In this document: piece by piece, positions 35,801-47,203 of the stretch | How the letters are laid out: each line of letters begins with the position of its first letter | How positions within the stretch are numbered: position 1 is the first letter of the stretch | Origin: Citrus sinensis | Taxonomy: Eukaryota > Streptophyta > Magnoliopsida > Sapindales > Rutaceae | Direction of reading: 5' to 3' | Length of the DNA: 64,000 bases | NCBI RefSeq assembly: GCF_022201045.2 | Contig: NC_068562.1 | Location: forward strand, 9,840,001 to 9,904,000 | Notes under the pieces: generated by a model | The model's database searches: none | Told to the model about the DNA's origin: nothing | What the model saw: only the letters and a program-made list of their open reading frames with translations | Position numbers and translations under genes: made by a program

Positions 35801-35982
35801 TTCTCCTTTATTGTGAAATGACTATAATGCCCCTAAAATACATAAATTACTTAATTAAAATAAAACACACATAATTAAATCACAAGAATGTTAAATACAT
35901 AAAAGTAAGGGTTGTTAGTAAGACTTGAAATGTAAAATGACGGTTTTCTCCTTTATAAATATGCATTTTCTAACACTCAACA
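32839..35982 (-). repeat. 3' LTR of element H, carrying a nested solo LTR
   Basis: Leaving out the 33549-35301 insertion and one TSD copy gives about 1386 bp, matching the other family LTRs. The termini are TGTTGTGCAAATT (left) and CACTCAACA (right). The PPT complement CACCCCCCAACCAGC follows at 35983. Confidence 0.92.
33549..35301 (-). mobile_element. Copia-like solo LTR nested in the H 3' LTR
   Basis: The 1753-bp insert starts TGAAATATAAG and ends TTAACA on the plus strand, with perfect CCCTT duplications (33544-33548 and 35302-35306). Read on the minus strand it begins TGTTAACA and has repeated TTTTGATGATAACAAAC motifs, which resemble SIRE/Maximus-type Copia LTRs (inference). It contains about seven diverged copies of ATCCGGATTTCCGCTT at about 34140-34370. 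No ORF of note was seen. Confidence 0.85.
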
Positions 35983-37849
35983 CACCCCCCAACCAGCTTA
36001 TTGCTAGTCCCTAGCAAATGAAGCGAAAACAAAATTCAAATTCAAAATGATTTTTTTTTTTTTTAGAAACACTTGTGTTTATTCAATCAGATTAATGATA
36101 GCAATCAAATAAAAGTATAAGCATTATCTCCAGTCTAAAGCAACATCACACCCACATCAACCATCCACATGAATCAGCCCAGTAGACTTTGTTATAGCTA
36201 CTTTCAAGAATGACATGTCAAACCCCAAAATCTCACTGGAAGTAGTGACACTCTTACAAATAAATTAAACCCAATAAAAATAGTCACTCCAATGAATGGT
36301 AATTGAGAGAAAATAATGAAGAAGTGATATCACATGCTCTCACCAAGATGAAATAAATATGCCCTCAGCTTAAAAATAATACGATCTCAAGTCAAACAAA
36401 AACTGTTAGTCAACCCAATTTATTTATTTATTTTTTTTATATGCACCACTACATCTTTTTAGCCCATATAACTAGCTTCTACTTCAGATTATAGTTCCCT
36501 AAAATTAGGAAGGACTTTTATTAGGATGTAACGTAGGCTAGGGACATGGTTAACAAAGAAAGGAAATAAGGAAAACAAAGTGTATGTTTGAGAAAAATGC
36601 AAAGAATTTTTTTATTTTTTTATTTTTTGGAAGTTGCAAGGTGGATTTCACCTATTATTGTTATTTTTATTCTTTTGAAACAACAACTTTTGTTTTGTTG
36701 TTTTTTTTTTTTGTATAACTTCACTGAACAACATAATTATTTACATTTTCTCAAACATAAATAGGTGATGGAACTTATAAGATATCGGATAATACTCCAA
36801 ATCGGAGTGGGTCAAGATAATAAGTTGACAAAGAAAATGTTTTTTTTTTTTAAAGGCTCAAAAGGGTTAACTATGGATATTTAATAAAAGGGATGGCTAG
36901 AAAGGCTCAAACGGATCAAAGATGGCCTTTCCATCGTCTTTTAGGGCTCTAAATAACCTTCCATATCTACTAGTTAGATGGGCCTCCAAATGTAGCAACA
37001 CACTTTTTTTTCTTTTTTTTTTATTAAGGGTTAACTCAAAAGAAATCTAGAGATCGTGTATACAATAATAAACTGTTAAGCTGTATAAAGAATGGGCAAA
37101 AGGGTTACTCTCCAAGAAAAATGATAGGCTCAAAAACTCACTTGGTACTTATTATGACATGTTCATTCCTTCAAGCAACGCATATTTGTCTCCGACATCA
37201 ACATGTAGAGTAGCAAACATAATGTAAAATCACTTAAGACCCAAGATAATACAAATACTAAAATTTAAAATTAATCATGTCACCCAATGTTAAAACAAAT
37301 CACACAATTTTTTTTTTTAAACAACATTCTACCCCCCAACCTATTCTAAACATGAAAGGAAAATATGCATGCAGATATGTGAAAATGATGCATAAAAACT
37401 AATTAGAAAAGTTACACGTAAAATGATAGAAAACGAAAATAATTTTTTATTTTTTTTAAAGAAGATGCGTTTCTAGAGGAACTACACTCCATATTCAGCC
37501 ATCTTCGACTCAAAAGTTGGAAAATGTATATTGATAGAGGAGAAATTAAAAAGAAGAACAATAAACATAAACACATAATAAAGAAAAACAAAATGTCTGA
37601 ATTTTTTTTTTTTTTTACGATGAAGATGCGTTTCTAGAGTCACTACACTCCATATTCAGCCATCTTCGACACAAAAAGTTAGCAACAATTAGTTTCTACA
37701 ACAAAAATTAGTAAAAACTTAACCAAAATTCCACAATTGTCGACTATTCCCTCCCCCCAACCAGAACGAAACATTGTCCTCAATGTTTGAAAGGAAAGAA
37801 GTAGAGTTTAGAAGACATCACCTGGGTGGTGCAACACAGAAAACAATAT
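35983..37849 (-). other. 3' non-coding region of element H with PPT-like tracts
   Basis: About 1.87 kb between the LOG-like stop and the 3' LTR, collinear with 47204-49156 of element C. It holds complements of GGTTGGGGGG at about 35983, 37330 and 37750. It also has the paired GAAGATG...CATCTTC hairpin repeats (about 37465-37670) and T/A-rich runs. No coding signal was seen. Confidence 0.7.
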
Positions 37850-38437
37850 TTACAAGCGAAGAGTTAAATCTAATTTGTACTTCTTACTGCGGCTACTGTT
37901 ACCATCATTATTTGGGCGCTCCAACACAAAGGTCCAGGGGTCTGGCTCCGGTTTATAAGCTTGTAACAGATCAAGTAGCTCATTAGCAGTGTGAGCACAA
38001 ATAAAGAGTTTTTTCACATTAGCAGAAATGAAATAGTTTTTTATTGCATGGTTAAGAAATGCGATAAAGCCATCATAAAAGTTATTGACATTTAACAAAC
38101 CGATGGGTTTTTGGTGGATGTGCAGATGGGCCCAAGATGCTAGCGTGATAAGTGCCTCTAGTGTTGCAAGATCTCCTGGAAGGAAAATAAAAGCATCAGC
38201 ATGATTAAGCATTTTAGTTATTCTTTCTTGCATACCTGAGACGACTAACTCTTCTCCAGTTGATGAGTCAGACGAACTGCCCAATGATTTTAGAACTCTT
38301 GGGATGATGCCTAACACTTGACTTCCTCTGATAAAAGCTGCTTCTGAGACCATTTTTGATAATCCTCGGTTACCTCCTCCATACACAAAGTGTAATTTTC
38401 TCTCTGCTATGCTTCGACCAAGATCTATGGCTGCCTC
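37850..38437 (-). pseudogene. LOG-like gene of element H, C-terminal part (split by insertion)
   Basis: It encodes EAAIDLGRSIAERKLHFVYG through DLTLRL, continuing the N-terminal part at 56312-56397. The two parts share the 5-bp target GAGGC. The altered motif PGDLATLEA is present as in the C copy. Here the frame reads through the position of the C copy's stop, adding about 21 residues (RPNNDGNSSRSKKYKLDLTL region). An ATG in the adjacent antisense LTR puts a 208-codon open frame (37850-38476) over the junction. The frame is open throughout, so only the insertion breaks it. Confidence 0.8.
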
Positions 38438-39472
38438 TGTTGACCGATGATGTGGCATTGACTGATGAGGTGTCACGATCCTGTTGGACTAAAATTCTTA
38501 TGTACTGTTGATGGTGACGTGGCAGCATATCAGTGGACGAAAAATCTCGCGTACGGTGCATGCATCACACAGGATTATTTTCAACCAAACCGCGTTACTG
38601 TTCATCCGGGTCAAACCGCGTTACTGTTCAAAGTCGGGTCAAACCGTGTTACTGTTCATCCGCGTGGTCAAACGTGGACTGTTGACTGATGACGTGGCGC
38701 AATCCTGAGCGTCCAAACTGTTTTTAATCCGATGGCCATGATTTACTCCATGTATCTATAAAAAGGGGGCCTCCCCCCCCTAATTTGATATCTCTGAATC
38801 CATTTTTGGGATCCATTTTCTGTAATTCCCTCTCCATCTTGTATTTTCTTCGTATTTTAATAAATTTCCATTTTGCCCCTAGTTCAATTATGAGTGGCTG
38901 ATTTTCTTTCAAGCTTGGGTTGAAGGTGAAGTCTCAACATGTGTCATGGGCTTAATTTGGTAAATTTATTTTCTCTTCCCCTCTAGTTTTTGTGGATGTT
39001 TTGACTTCTCGTCGACAAATAATACTAATCTTGTCTAGTACCGCCTTGGTTTCACCGGCCCCCTAGTACAAGGTTATTATTATTTGGCACGATAAGCCCT
39101 TAGCACCATATTGATTAGAGCGTGGTTCATGAGGTGTGGATTCCCCCCTCATGATTTAATTGGCATTAATACGGATTATTTAGCCCATGATGCATGTTGA
39201 TACGGATCCAGATACCCAAGTACGTCATTTCAATAGAATTATCTTCAATTTATTCTCTCCATTGCAATTCCAATTTTAGAATTTATTCTCGCCATTTTAA
39301 TTTAAGTATTAGCATATTCCAAATCATTTCCCCCATAAATCCAACTACCCATTTACAAAATTAATTCTATATATAATTAAAATCCACCTCCTCGTGGGAT
39401 CGACACTCGTCACCATTAGTCTATACTACAATAGATTCGTGCGCTTGCGAGTACATTAAAATTTGCACAACA
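38438..39472 (+). repeat. 5' LTR of element C, lacking about 350 bp of its 5' end
   Basis: It starts TGTTGACCGATG. The first TGTTGA matches an LTR terminus, then the sequence jumps to the position equivalent to 49508 in the 3' LTR. The shared TTGA at the joint suggests microhomology. W-boxes, two TGACGTGGC sites and the TATA box (TATAAAAA near 38757) are retained. Confidence 0.9.
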
Positions 39473-39478
39473 AGTTTT

Positions 39479-39496
39479 TGGCGCCGTTGCCGGGGA
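39479..39496 (+). other. Primer-binding site of element C
   Basis: TGGCGCCGTTGCCGGGGA is an 18-nt complement of the 3' end expected for plant tRNA-Asp, as in Athila elements. The leader from 39497 to 39819 is T/A-rich with no ORF. Confidence 0.88.
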
Positions 39497-39819
39497 GGTA
39501 AGTAATTTTAATTCATAGAATTAATTTTTGTGAATAATTTCTTTTATTTGTTTTCTTGTATTTTTTTTAATTAAAAAAAAAAGAAAAAAAAAGTGAATCT
39601 ACATATAAAGGTTAGTATTTCTTTTTTTTTTTCTCTTCTTTAACATTTTGTAATTTAATTTTCAATTTATTTTTCTTTGTAATTTATTTTATTTTATTTT
39701 AATTTAATTTTTAGTTAATTTCTTTCACGTATTTATTTTTGTGTATTTTTATAGAAAGGTTTTAATAGCGCAATAAGGTTAGTATCGTAATTTCTCTCTC
39801 TTCTTTATTTTTATTTATT

Positions 39820-42800
39820 TTGTTCCCATCTTTATTTTTATTTTATTTGTTTTGCATGCATGGTCGAAGGTCATTATTACCCAATCTTGAACCTATAGAC
39901 CTTGAACTTGAGAAAACACTTCGCACACACAAACAAATTAAAAATAAAATGGATTTGCAACCACAGGAGAGGCCATTTAAGGACTACTTCAGTCCTTTAG
40001 CTAATTTGAGCACATCATGCATAAGATACCCAAATGTAGCTGCTAGGAGCTTTGAACTAAAACCTAGTGTGCTAAATTGTCTTCCCACATTTTATGGCCT
40101 AGAAAATGAGGATCCATATAATCATTTGAATGATTTTCATGCCATTTGTCAAACATTCAAATATGAGAATTTTTCAGATGATGATGTTAAACTTAGACTA
40201 TTCCCATTTTCTTTAAAAGATAGAGCTCGTTCATGGTTAAATACTTTACCTGCTAATAGCATTTCATCATGGGAACAAATGGTAACAAAATTTTTGAATA
40301 AATATTTCCCAGTGCATAAAACCAATGCTATTCGCAGGGAAATCTCGGAGTTTGCCCAAAGAGAGGACGAGCAGTTTTTCGAAACATGGGAGCGATTCAA
40401 TGGGCTACTCTTGAAGTGTCCACATCATGGGTACGAGAAATGGCACCAATGCCAATACTTTTTGGAGGGATTATTGCCGAATGTGCAAGAATGGCTAATG
40501 GCAACAAGTGGAGGAGAGCTAATGTCAAAAAGTGCGTCAGAAATTTGGGAATTCTTCCAGCGACAAGCGGACAATTCCCAACAACGGAGTCGATCACTCA
40601 GGAATACTAGAAGGATTAAAGGAGTGAATGAGGTTCACATTGGCGAGTCAACTTCGGGAATCAAAGAAGTCAAGGAGATGGTTGAAGGTCTTGCTCGACA
40701 AATAGCATCATTATCGACTGCTAAATCAACAGAGGCACATGACCATGACTCATACTCAGATCAAGCCAATGCCATAGGTGTAATGAGAAAACCATCGAAT
40801 TACAACCCATACTCCAACACATATAACCCTGGATGGAGAGACCACCCCAATTTTTCATGGTCTCAAGGATTCCAACAGAATGGACCAGCAGCTCCAGCTC
40901 CACCAATGCAACAAATTGCTCAAAATTCTCAAGCCTCTCAGCCCCCATTTAGACCATACAATCAAAACCAGAATTACTCTCAACCCAGACCATGGGAGGA
41001 TTCATTCCAGAATCTCAAGAATCTTACTCACTCCACGATTGAGCAACAGAACCGCACCATTGATGGACTACGAAATGAGTTGAGAGCAGGCTTCAACTCA
41101 CAAGCTCAATCAGTTTCAAGCCTCGAGAAGATGGTGGGACAACTTGCTTCTTCAGTTCAGACCTTGGCAATGACCGTTGAGAAAGGTAAGTTTCCAAGTC
41201 AACCAGTGCCTAACCCTAAAGGAGTGCATGAAGCAAGTACCAGTTCACCACAGCAGCATGGAGAGGTCAAAGCAGTAATGACCTTGCGAAAAGGAAAGGA
41301 AGTCGACAACAAAGTGGAGATGCCGGTGACAAAAGAAAATCAAATTGTACATGTGAATGTTGAGGACTCATCACCGGAGGAGAAAGAAGAAACTAACCCA
41401 CGAGAATATGTTCCGAAAGCTCCATTTCCTCAGAGGTTAGCTAAAGGAAAAAAGGGAAAATCCACAGGTGAGATTCTTGAAATCTTCAAACAGGTAAGTG
41501 TTAACATCCCTTTGCTTGATGCTATTAAACAAGTTCCATCTTATGCCAAGTTTCTTAAAGACCTTTGTACTAAAAAGAGAAATATGCATGTTCAAAAGAA
41601 GGCATTTTTAACAGAAAACGTTAGTTCTATACTCCAACATAAAATTCCTTTAAAATGCAAAGACCCAGGCTCCCCCACTATCTCATGTAGTATAGGGAAC
41701 CACACAATTGAGAATGCTTTGTTGGATTTAGGAGCTAGTGTAAATCTTTTGCCTTACTCTGTATTCGTGAAACTTGGATTGGGAGAATTACACCCAACTC
41801 CAGTGGTGTTACAGCTTGCAGATCGGTCCACGAAAATACCTCGTGGTATTGTGGAGGACGTGCTTATCCAGGTAGACAAATTTTATTGTCCTGTTGACTT
41901 CATTGTAATTGACACTCAACCAATACAGGATTCAAGGAAGCACATCCCCATTATTCTAGGCCGACCTTTCTTGGCAACTGCGGATGCTCACATTCAATGC
42001 AGGACTGGAAATATGCAGTTGTCTTTCGGCAACATGACTATGGAGCTGAACATCTTCAACATTGCCAAACAACCTCACAGTGCAGATGATGGAATTGTTG
42101 ATGTGGATTTAATTGAAGCATTAGTTGATGATACTTTTGTTTCAAACCTTAGTGATGATCCTTTACAAACATGTTTAACTCACTTTGGTTTGGATTTTGA
42201 TGTTGACAGATCGGTCGATGAGGTCAACGCCCTGCTTGACTCAGCACCATCTATGGATACTAATAAATGGAAGTCAAGAGTTGAACAACTAGCACCATCA
42301 GAGAAGCAACTCATTCCATCATCAGAATCACCACCGAAACTCGAGCTCAAACCATTGCCCAACACTTTGGAATATGCATTTTTGGGAGAAGAAAGCACTC
42401 TGCCGGTAATCATCTCATCATCCCTCAATGACGAACAAAAAGGTAAGTTGTTAGATGTTTTAAAAGAGCATAAAAGGACATTAGGATGGACCATAGCAGA
42501 CATAAAAGGTATAAACCCAGTAGACTGCATGCATTACATTCACCTTGATGAAAATGCTAAAACTACTAGGGAGATGCAACGTCGGTTAAATCCTAACATG
42601 AAAGAAGTTGTTAGAACAGAAGTCCTTAAGCTATTAGACGCAGGTATCATTTACCCCATTTCTGATAGTTCATGGGTCAGTCCTGTACAAGTTGTCCCCA
42701 AAAAGTCAGGAGTCACAGTAGTTACGAATGCTGATAATGAATTGATACCCACTAGAGTAACTACATGATGGCGTGTATGCATTGATTATAGAAAATTGAA

Positions 42801-45243
42801 TTCTGTCACACGTAAAGACCATTTTCCTTTACCATTTATTGATCAAATGCTTGATAGATTAGCAGGCCATGAATTTTATTGCTTTCTAGATGGTTACTCA
42901 GGATATAATCAGATTCCCATAGCACCAAAAGATCAAGAGAAAACTACTTTCACTTGCCCTTTTGGCACATTTGCATATAGGAGAATGTCATTTGGATTAT
43001 GTAATGCACCTGCTACATTTCAACGATGCATGTTGAGCATTTTTTCTGATATGGTTGAACGATTCCTTGAAGTCTTTATGGATGATTTTTCTGTCTTTGG
43101 TGACTCATTTGATCAATGTTTACATCATCTAACACTAGTTCTGCAGAGATGTATCGAGAAGAACTTGATCTTAAATTGGGAGAAATGCCATTTTATGGTA
43201 AAACAAGGTATTGTTCTCGGTCACATCATTTCGAGCAAAGGTATTGAGGTTGACAAAGCCAAGGTGGATCTCATTTCTAATCTTCCTCCACCTAAAACAA
43301 TCAGAGAAGTAAGATCTTTCCTTGGGCATGCTGGTTTTTATAGACGTTTCATTAAAGATTTTAGTAAAGTTTCTAGACCCTTATGCAATTTACTTGCTAA
43401 GGATGCACCTTTTGTCTTTAATGATTCATGTCTTGTGGCATTTGAAAAATTAAAGCATTTGTTGACATCATCACCCATCATTCAGGCCCCAAACTAGAGC
43501 TTACCATTTGAGCTAATGTGTGATGCATTTGATTATGCAGTAGGAGCAGTATTAGGACAAAGAGTTGATCGAATTCCCCATGTTATTTACTATGCTAGTA
43601 TGACATTAAATGATGCACAGTTGAACTATTCAACTACTGAAAAAGAAATGCTAGCAGTAGTGTTTGCATTAGAAAAATTTCGATCGTATCTCATTGGTTG
43701 TAAAATAATTATATTCACGGATCATGCTGCTCTTAAATATCTTCTCACAAAGAAAGATGCAAAAGCCAGACTAATTCGTTGGGTGTTACTTTTGCAGGAA
43801 TTTGACTTGGAATTCAAAGATAAAAAAGAGACAGAAAATGTTGTGGCGGACCACCTCTCTCGTCTCCATTTTGACACAATTATAGAACAATTACCATTAA
43901 ATGAGTCATTTCCAGATGAACAATTAATGAGTGTGGAAGTATTACCTTGGTATGCTGATATAGTTAATTATCTTGTTACAGGTAAACTTCCAGAGCATTG
44001 GACCAAGCAAGACAAGGCTAAATTCTTTGCAGAGATAAAGAATTTCTTTTGGGATGACCCGTATTTGTTCAAGTATTGTGCGGATCAAATTGTTAGACGA
44101 TGTGTCCCAGAAAGTGAAATTCAGAATATCCTTTCATTCTGCCATGAACAAGCTTGTGGAGGCCATTTCAGTGCTAAGAAGACAGCGACTAAAGTTTTAC
44201 AATGTGGTTTCTATTGGCCATCTATATTTCGAGACGCTTACACTTTCTGTTCTTCATGTGATAGGTGTCAACGAATGGGAAGCATTACACGAAGGAACAT
44301 GATGCCACTAAATCCAATTTTAGTGGTTGAGATTTTTGACGTATGGGGTATCGACTTCATGGGACCCTTTTCCCCTTCTTTTGGCCATCAATACATATTG
44401 GTTGGTGTTGACTACGTCTCAAAATGGGTAGAAGCAATTCCATGTAGAACCAATGATCACAAGGTGGTGATAGGATTTTTGAAAAACAACATTGTCTCAC
44501 GCTTTGGATTCCCACGAGCGATAATCAGTGATGGTGGTGCCCACTTTTGTAACAAAGCATTCAAAGCTCTTTTGACAAAGTATTCAATCACACACAAAGT
44601 GGCAACTCCGTATCATCCGCAAACCAGTGGCCAAGTTGAGATATCCAATCGAGAAATAAAGCACATATTAGAAAAAACGGTGAGGCCAGACAGGAAAGAT
44701 TGGTCATTAAGACTTGATGATGCATTATGGGCATATAGAATGGCTTTCAAGACCCCGATTGGGATGTCACCCTACAGGCTAGTGTATGGAAAAGCTTGCC
44801 ACCTACCTGTGGAACTCGAGCATCGTGCGTATTGGGCCATCAAGAAATTCAATTTTGACATGCAGCAAGCCAGCTCAGAAAGAAGATTACAGCTGGCAGA
44901 ACTTGAAGAAATTCGCAATGACGCGTACGAAAATGCCAAGATTTACAAGCAACGAATGAAAGTCTTCCATGACAAGCAAATTATGAGAAAATCTTTCACT
45001 CCAGGTCAGAAAGTGCTTTTGTTCAATTCTCGCTTGCACCTATTTCCAGGTAAGTTACGCTCTCGTTGGTCTGGTCCATTTATTGTTCATACTGTTTTTC
45101 CACATGGGGCAATTGAAATTAAGGACTCAAAGAACGGTGTCACGTTTAAAGTTAATGGTCAAAGATTAAAGCCATATCTAGAATACCAATCACATGGAGA
45201 AGACACCGAAATAAATTTGAGTGACCCACCAGATTTGAATTGA
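39820..45243 (+). pseudogene. Element C gag-pol polyprotein with two in-frame stops
   Basis: One frame of about 1807 codons. Gag includes ERPFKDYFSPLANLST and a gag domain (LFPFSLKDRARSWLNTLP), followed by a Gln/Asn-rich linker. The start may be the internal ATG at 39856 or 39949. The protease motif is DLGASVNLLP (about 41724), with DLG as usual in this lineage. RT has DGYSGYNQIPIAP and FMDDFS (about 43075). RNase H starts at 43516 with [14 protein letters not shown]. Integrase has an HHCC finger ([10 protein letters not shown] ... CDRCQ), [18 protein letters not shown] and [10 protein letters not shown], then a C-terminal [14 protein letters not shown] region. Lesions are TGA at 42766 and TAG at 43495. 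H and E have different lesions. Confidence 0.93.
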
Positions 45244-45344
45244 ATTTTTTTTCTTTTCATTGATTTAATTTTTTTGCTAATTGAAATTATTTTTGCATAA
45301 GTGTGTTTGTTTAACTATTAAGTTTTCTTTTATCGTTTTTAATC

Positions 45345-45578
45345 ATGAGTACCTTACTTAGACTGTTCCTCCTGAACATTCTTAAACCACTTCAACGTGT
45401 CAAAACTCATCTCAAAAGACAAATTCAATTTTGTAAAACACAACGCATTTGGGCTCTACAACCACCAGAGTTAGTAGCCTATGTTGAGGGTTTAGAACGC
45501 CAACTCCGAGACATTGAGAGAAGTGTTTACGACATCCAGTTGGAGCTTGAGGTAAATTCAATAAGAGGACGATTTTAA
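45345..45578 (+). CDS. Small basic/coiled-coil ORF of the retroelement, 77 aa
   Basis: It lies 100 bp after pol and starts MSTLLRLFLLNIL. A hydrophobic N-terminus is followed by a basic stretch (QRVKTHLKRQ) and a predicted coiled coil (PELVAYVEGLERQLRDIERS), ending SIRGRF. The same protein is open in H (57435-57668) with few changes. I do not recognise a family. A GAG|GTAAAT donor-like site near its end raises the possibility that it is a 5' exon spliced to a downstream ORF. Confidence 0.5.
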   Translation: MSTLLRLFLLNILKPLQRVKTHLKRQIQFCKTQRIWALQPPELVAYVEGLERQLRDIERSVYDIQLELEVNSIRGRF

Positions 45579-45719
45579 TTTTCTTTGTGTGTTTTAATTT
45601 GTTTTTCTTTTTGTGTGCTTTAGTTTGTTACCCCGGTGAAGTGGCGGATAACGGTACTCCGTGACAATCAAGTCGGTTACTTCAGTTTCCCATAATAACT
45701 GATATTCTGAGGAGAAGGT

Positions 45720-46277
45720 ATGGACAGAAACGAGATTCTAGCGAAGCTTCACAAGCGATTCCCTTCACTTCCTCAGAATGCCCTCCTTACGATCTATAAA
45801 GCTCGGTCCGAACGCATGCGATTACTCATGAGGAATAACATACCTGCTGACATCCGTTGGTTAATCGAGGCTAAAGTACGATCGGCAGGTGAGTTACCTC
45901 CAAAATTTATTGCATACATGCCTGGTTGTGGTAAAGGAAATTATGCAAGAAAACGACGAGCTCGAAGAATTTCTGTTGCTTGTCATAAGTGTGCCAGAAT
46001 GAGTTGTAATAAAAACCCATGTTCTTTAGGAATGATGTCTGATAACAGGGAAGATAAGATTCAATTCATTAGGGATGGCTTGAATAAGGAGTCATTGGAT
46101 GATATCCTTTTGTCTCTTGAAACGCATCCCAGTGGATATGTGCAAGGAGCGATTCTCCAGTTATGGCCATTATTCCAGAAAGAGCATGCACGATATAGTC
46201 TCGGGAATCTGACTATAAACGACCCTGTTTGCCTGTTTATAAGAAAACTGGATGGGAAGCCTATCCTCGACCCATAG
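45720..46277 (+). CDS. 185-aa basic, cysteine-cluster protein of the retroelement (viral NABP-like)
   Basis: It starts MDRNEILAKLHKRFPSLP. Residues 70-83 are strongly basic (GCGKGNYARKRRARR), directly before a four-Cys cluster with spacing C-x2-C-x4-C-x4-C (Cys 88, 91, 96, 101). An acidic/helical tail (about 105-185) includes EDKIQFIRDGLNKESLDD. The basic stretch, the adjacent cysteine finger and the following 'FI.DG' segment resemble the cysteine-rich nucleic-acid-binding proteins encoded at the 3' end of carlavirus-type plant RNA viruses. This is a by-eye match. The ORF is intact in both C and H (56736-57293), with about six amino-acid differences. Nucleic-acid binding is predicted, and any wider role is unknown. 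It could instead be a lineage-specific zinc-finger ORF. Confidence 0.6.
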   Translation: MDRNEILAKLHKRFPSLPQNALLTIYKARSERMRLLMRNNIPADIRWLIEAKVRSAGELPPKFIAYMPGCGKGNYARKRRARRISVACHKCARMSCNKNPCSLGMMSDNREDKIQFIRDGLNKESLDDILLSLETHPSGYVQGAILQLWPLFQKEHARYSLGNLTINDPVCLFIRKLDGKPILDP

Positions 46278-46600
46278 AGGGCGTTCAAGCCGTTTCTGGA
46301 CGTAAAACCAGAGGAAGATGTGAGCCACAGTCGCAACTACGTGTAAATATCCTTTTACTTTACTGTTATTTTATTTCATTTCACTGTTGTTTTATTGTTT
46401 GCATTATTGTCTTTAATAATTTTATTACTGTTTGCTTTTTCCTTTTTACTGTTTTCTTTTTGACTCGCGAGCCATGTGCTTCATGCGTTATTTGACACTA
46501 ACATGTTACCTCATTCACAGCTGTGACCCACTATCACCAAGACTCTTAAATGTGATTTCTTTTGTCAAACACTCACAAATTGTTTTTGAGAAATATTCCA
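46278..46600 (+). other. T-rich spacer between the 185-aa ORF and the LOG-like ORF
   Basis: Long T-rich tracts with ATT/TTT runs and several pyrimidine-tract AG sites (for example TTCACAG near 46520) could serve as splice acceptors for a subgenomic LOG-like mRNA. No ORF is supported here. Confidence 0.4.
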
Positions 46601-47203
46601 ATGGCAGCTACTCCCAATAGACAATTCAAGAACATTTGTGTGCTTTCTGGATTTACCTATGGCAAACATAAAGAGTTCGTTGAGGCAGCCATAGATCTTG
46701 GTCGAAGCATAGCAGCGAGAAATTTACATTTGGTGTATGGAGGAGGTAACCGAGGGTTATCAAAAATGGTCTCCGAAGCAGCTTTTATCAGAGGAAGTCA
46801 AGTGTTAGGCATCATCCCAAGAGTCCTAAAACCATTGGGCAGTTCGTCTGACTCATCAACTGGAGAAGAGTTAGTCGTCTCAGGTATGCAAGAAAGAATA
46901 ACTGAAATGCTTAATCATGCTGATGCTTTTGTTTTCCTTCCAGGAGATCTTGCAACACTAGAGGCACTTATGACACTAGCATCTTGGGCCCATCTGCACA
47001 TCCACCAGAAACCCATCGGTTTGTTAAATGTCAATAACTTTTATGATGGCTTTATCGCATTTCTTAACCATGCAATAAAAAACTACTTCATTCCTTCTAA
47101 TGTGAAAAAACTTTTTATTTGTGCTCACACTGCTAATGAGCTACTTGATATGTTACAAGCTTATAAACCGGAGCCAGACCCCTGGACCTTTGTGTTGGAG
47201 TGA
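46601..47203 (+). CDS. Retrotransposon-borne LONELY GUY (LOG)-like protein, intronless, altered active-site motif
   Basis: The 200-aa product follows plant LOG, the cytokinin riboside 5'-monophosphate phosphoribohydrolase, over nearly its whole length. Matches include KNICVLSGFTYGKHKEF, LVYGGGNRGLSKMVSEA (45-60), VLGIIPRVLKPLG (68-80), VVSGMQERITEM with the conserved Arg99, DAFVFLPG, and WAHLHIHQKPIGLLNVNNFY. The family signature PGGxGTxxE is here PGDLATLEA (114-122), so two glycines and the final catalytic Glu are replaced. Plant LOG genes have several introns and this copy has none, which fits capture through RNA. I use the ATG at 46601 (MAATPNRQ) because H also starts there; an in-frame ATG at 46562 exists. 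It occupies the place of the envelope-like ORF of other Athila elements. Lysine-decarboxylase-like paralogues of the same fold are the alternative. Confidence 0.85.
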   Translation: MAATPNRQFKNICVLSGFTYGKHKEFVEAAIDLGRSIAARNLHLVYGGGNRGLSKMVSEAAFIRGSQVLGIIPRVLKPLGSSSDSSTGEELVVSGMQERITEMLNHADAFVFLPGDLATLEALMTLASWAHLHIHQKPIGLLNVNNFYDGFIAFLNHAIKNYFIPSNVKKLFICAHTANELLDMLQAYKPEPDPWTFVLE

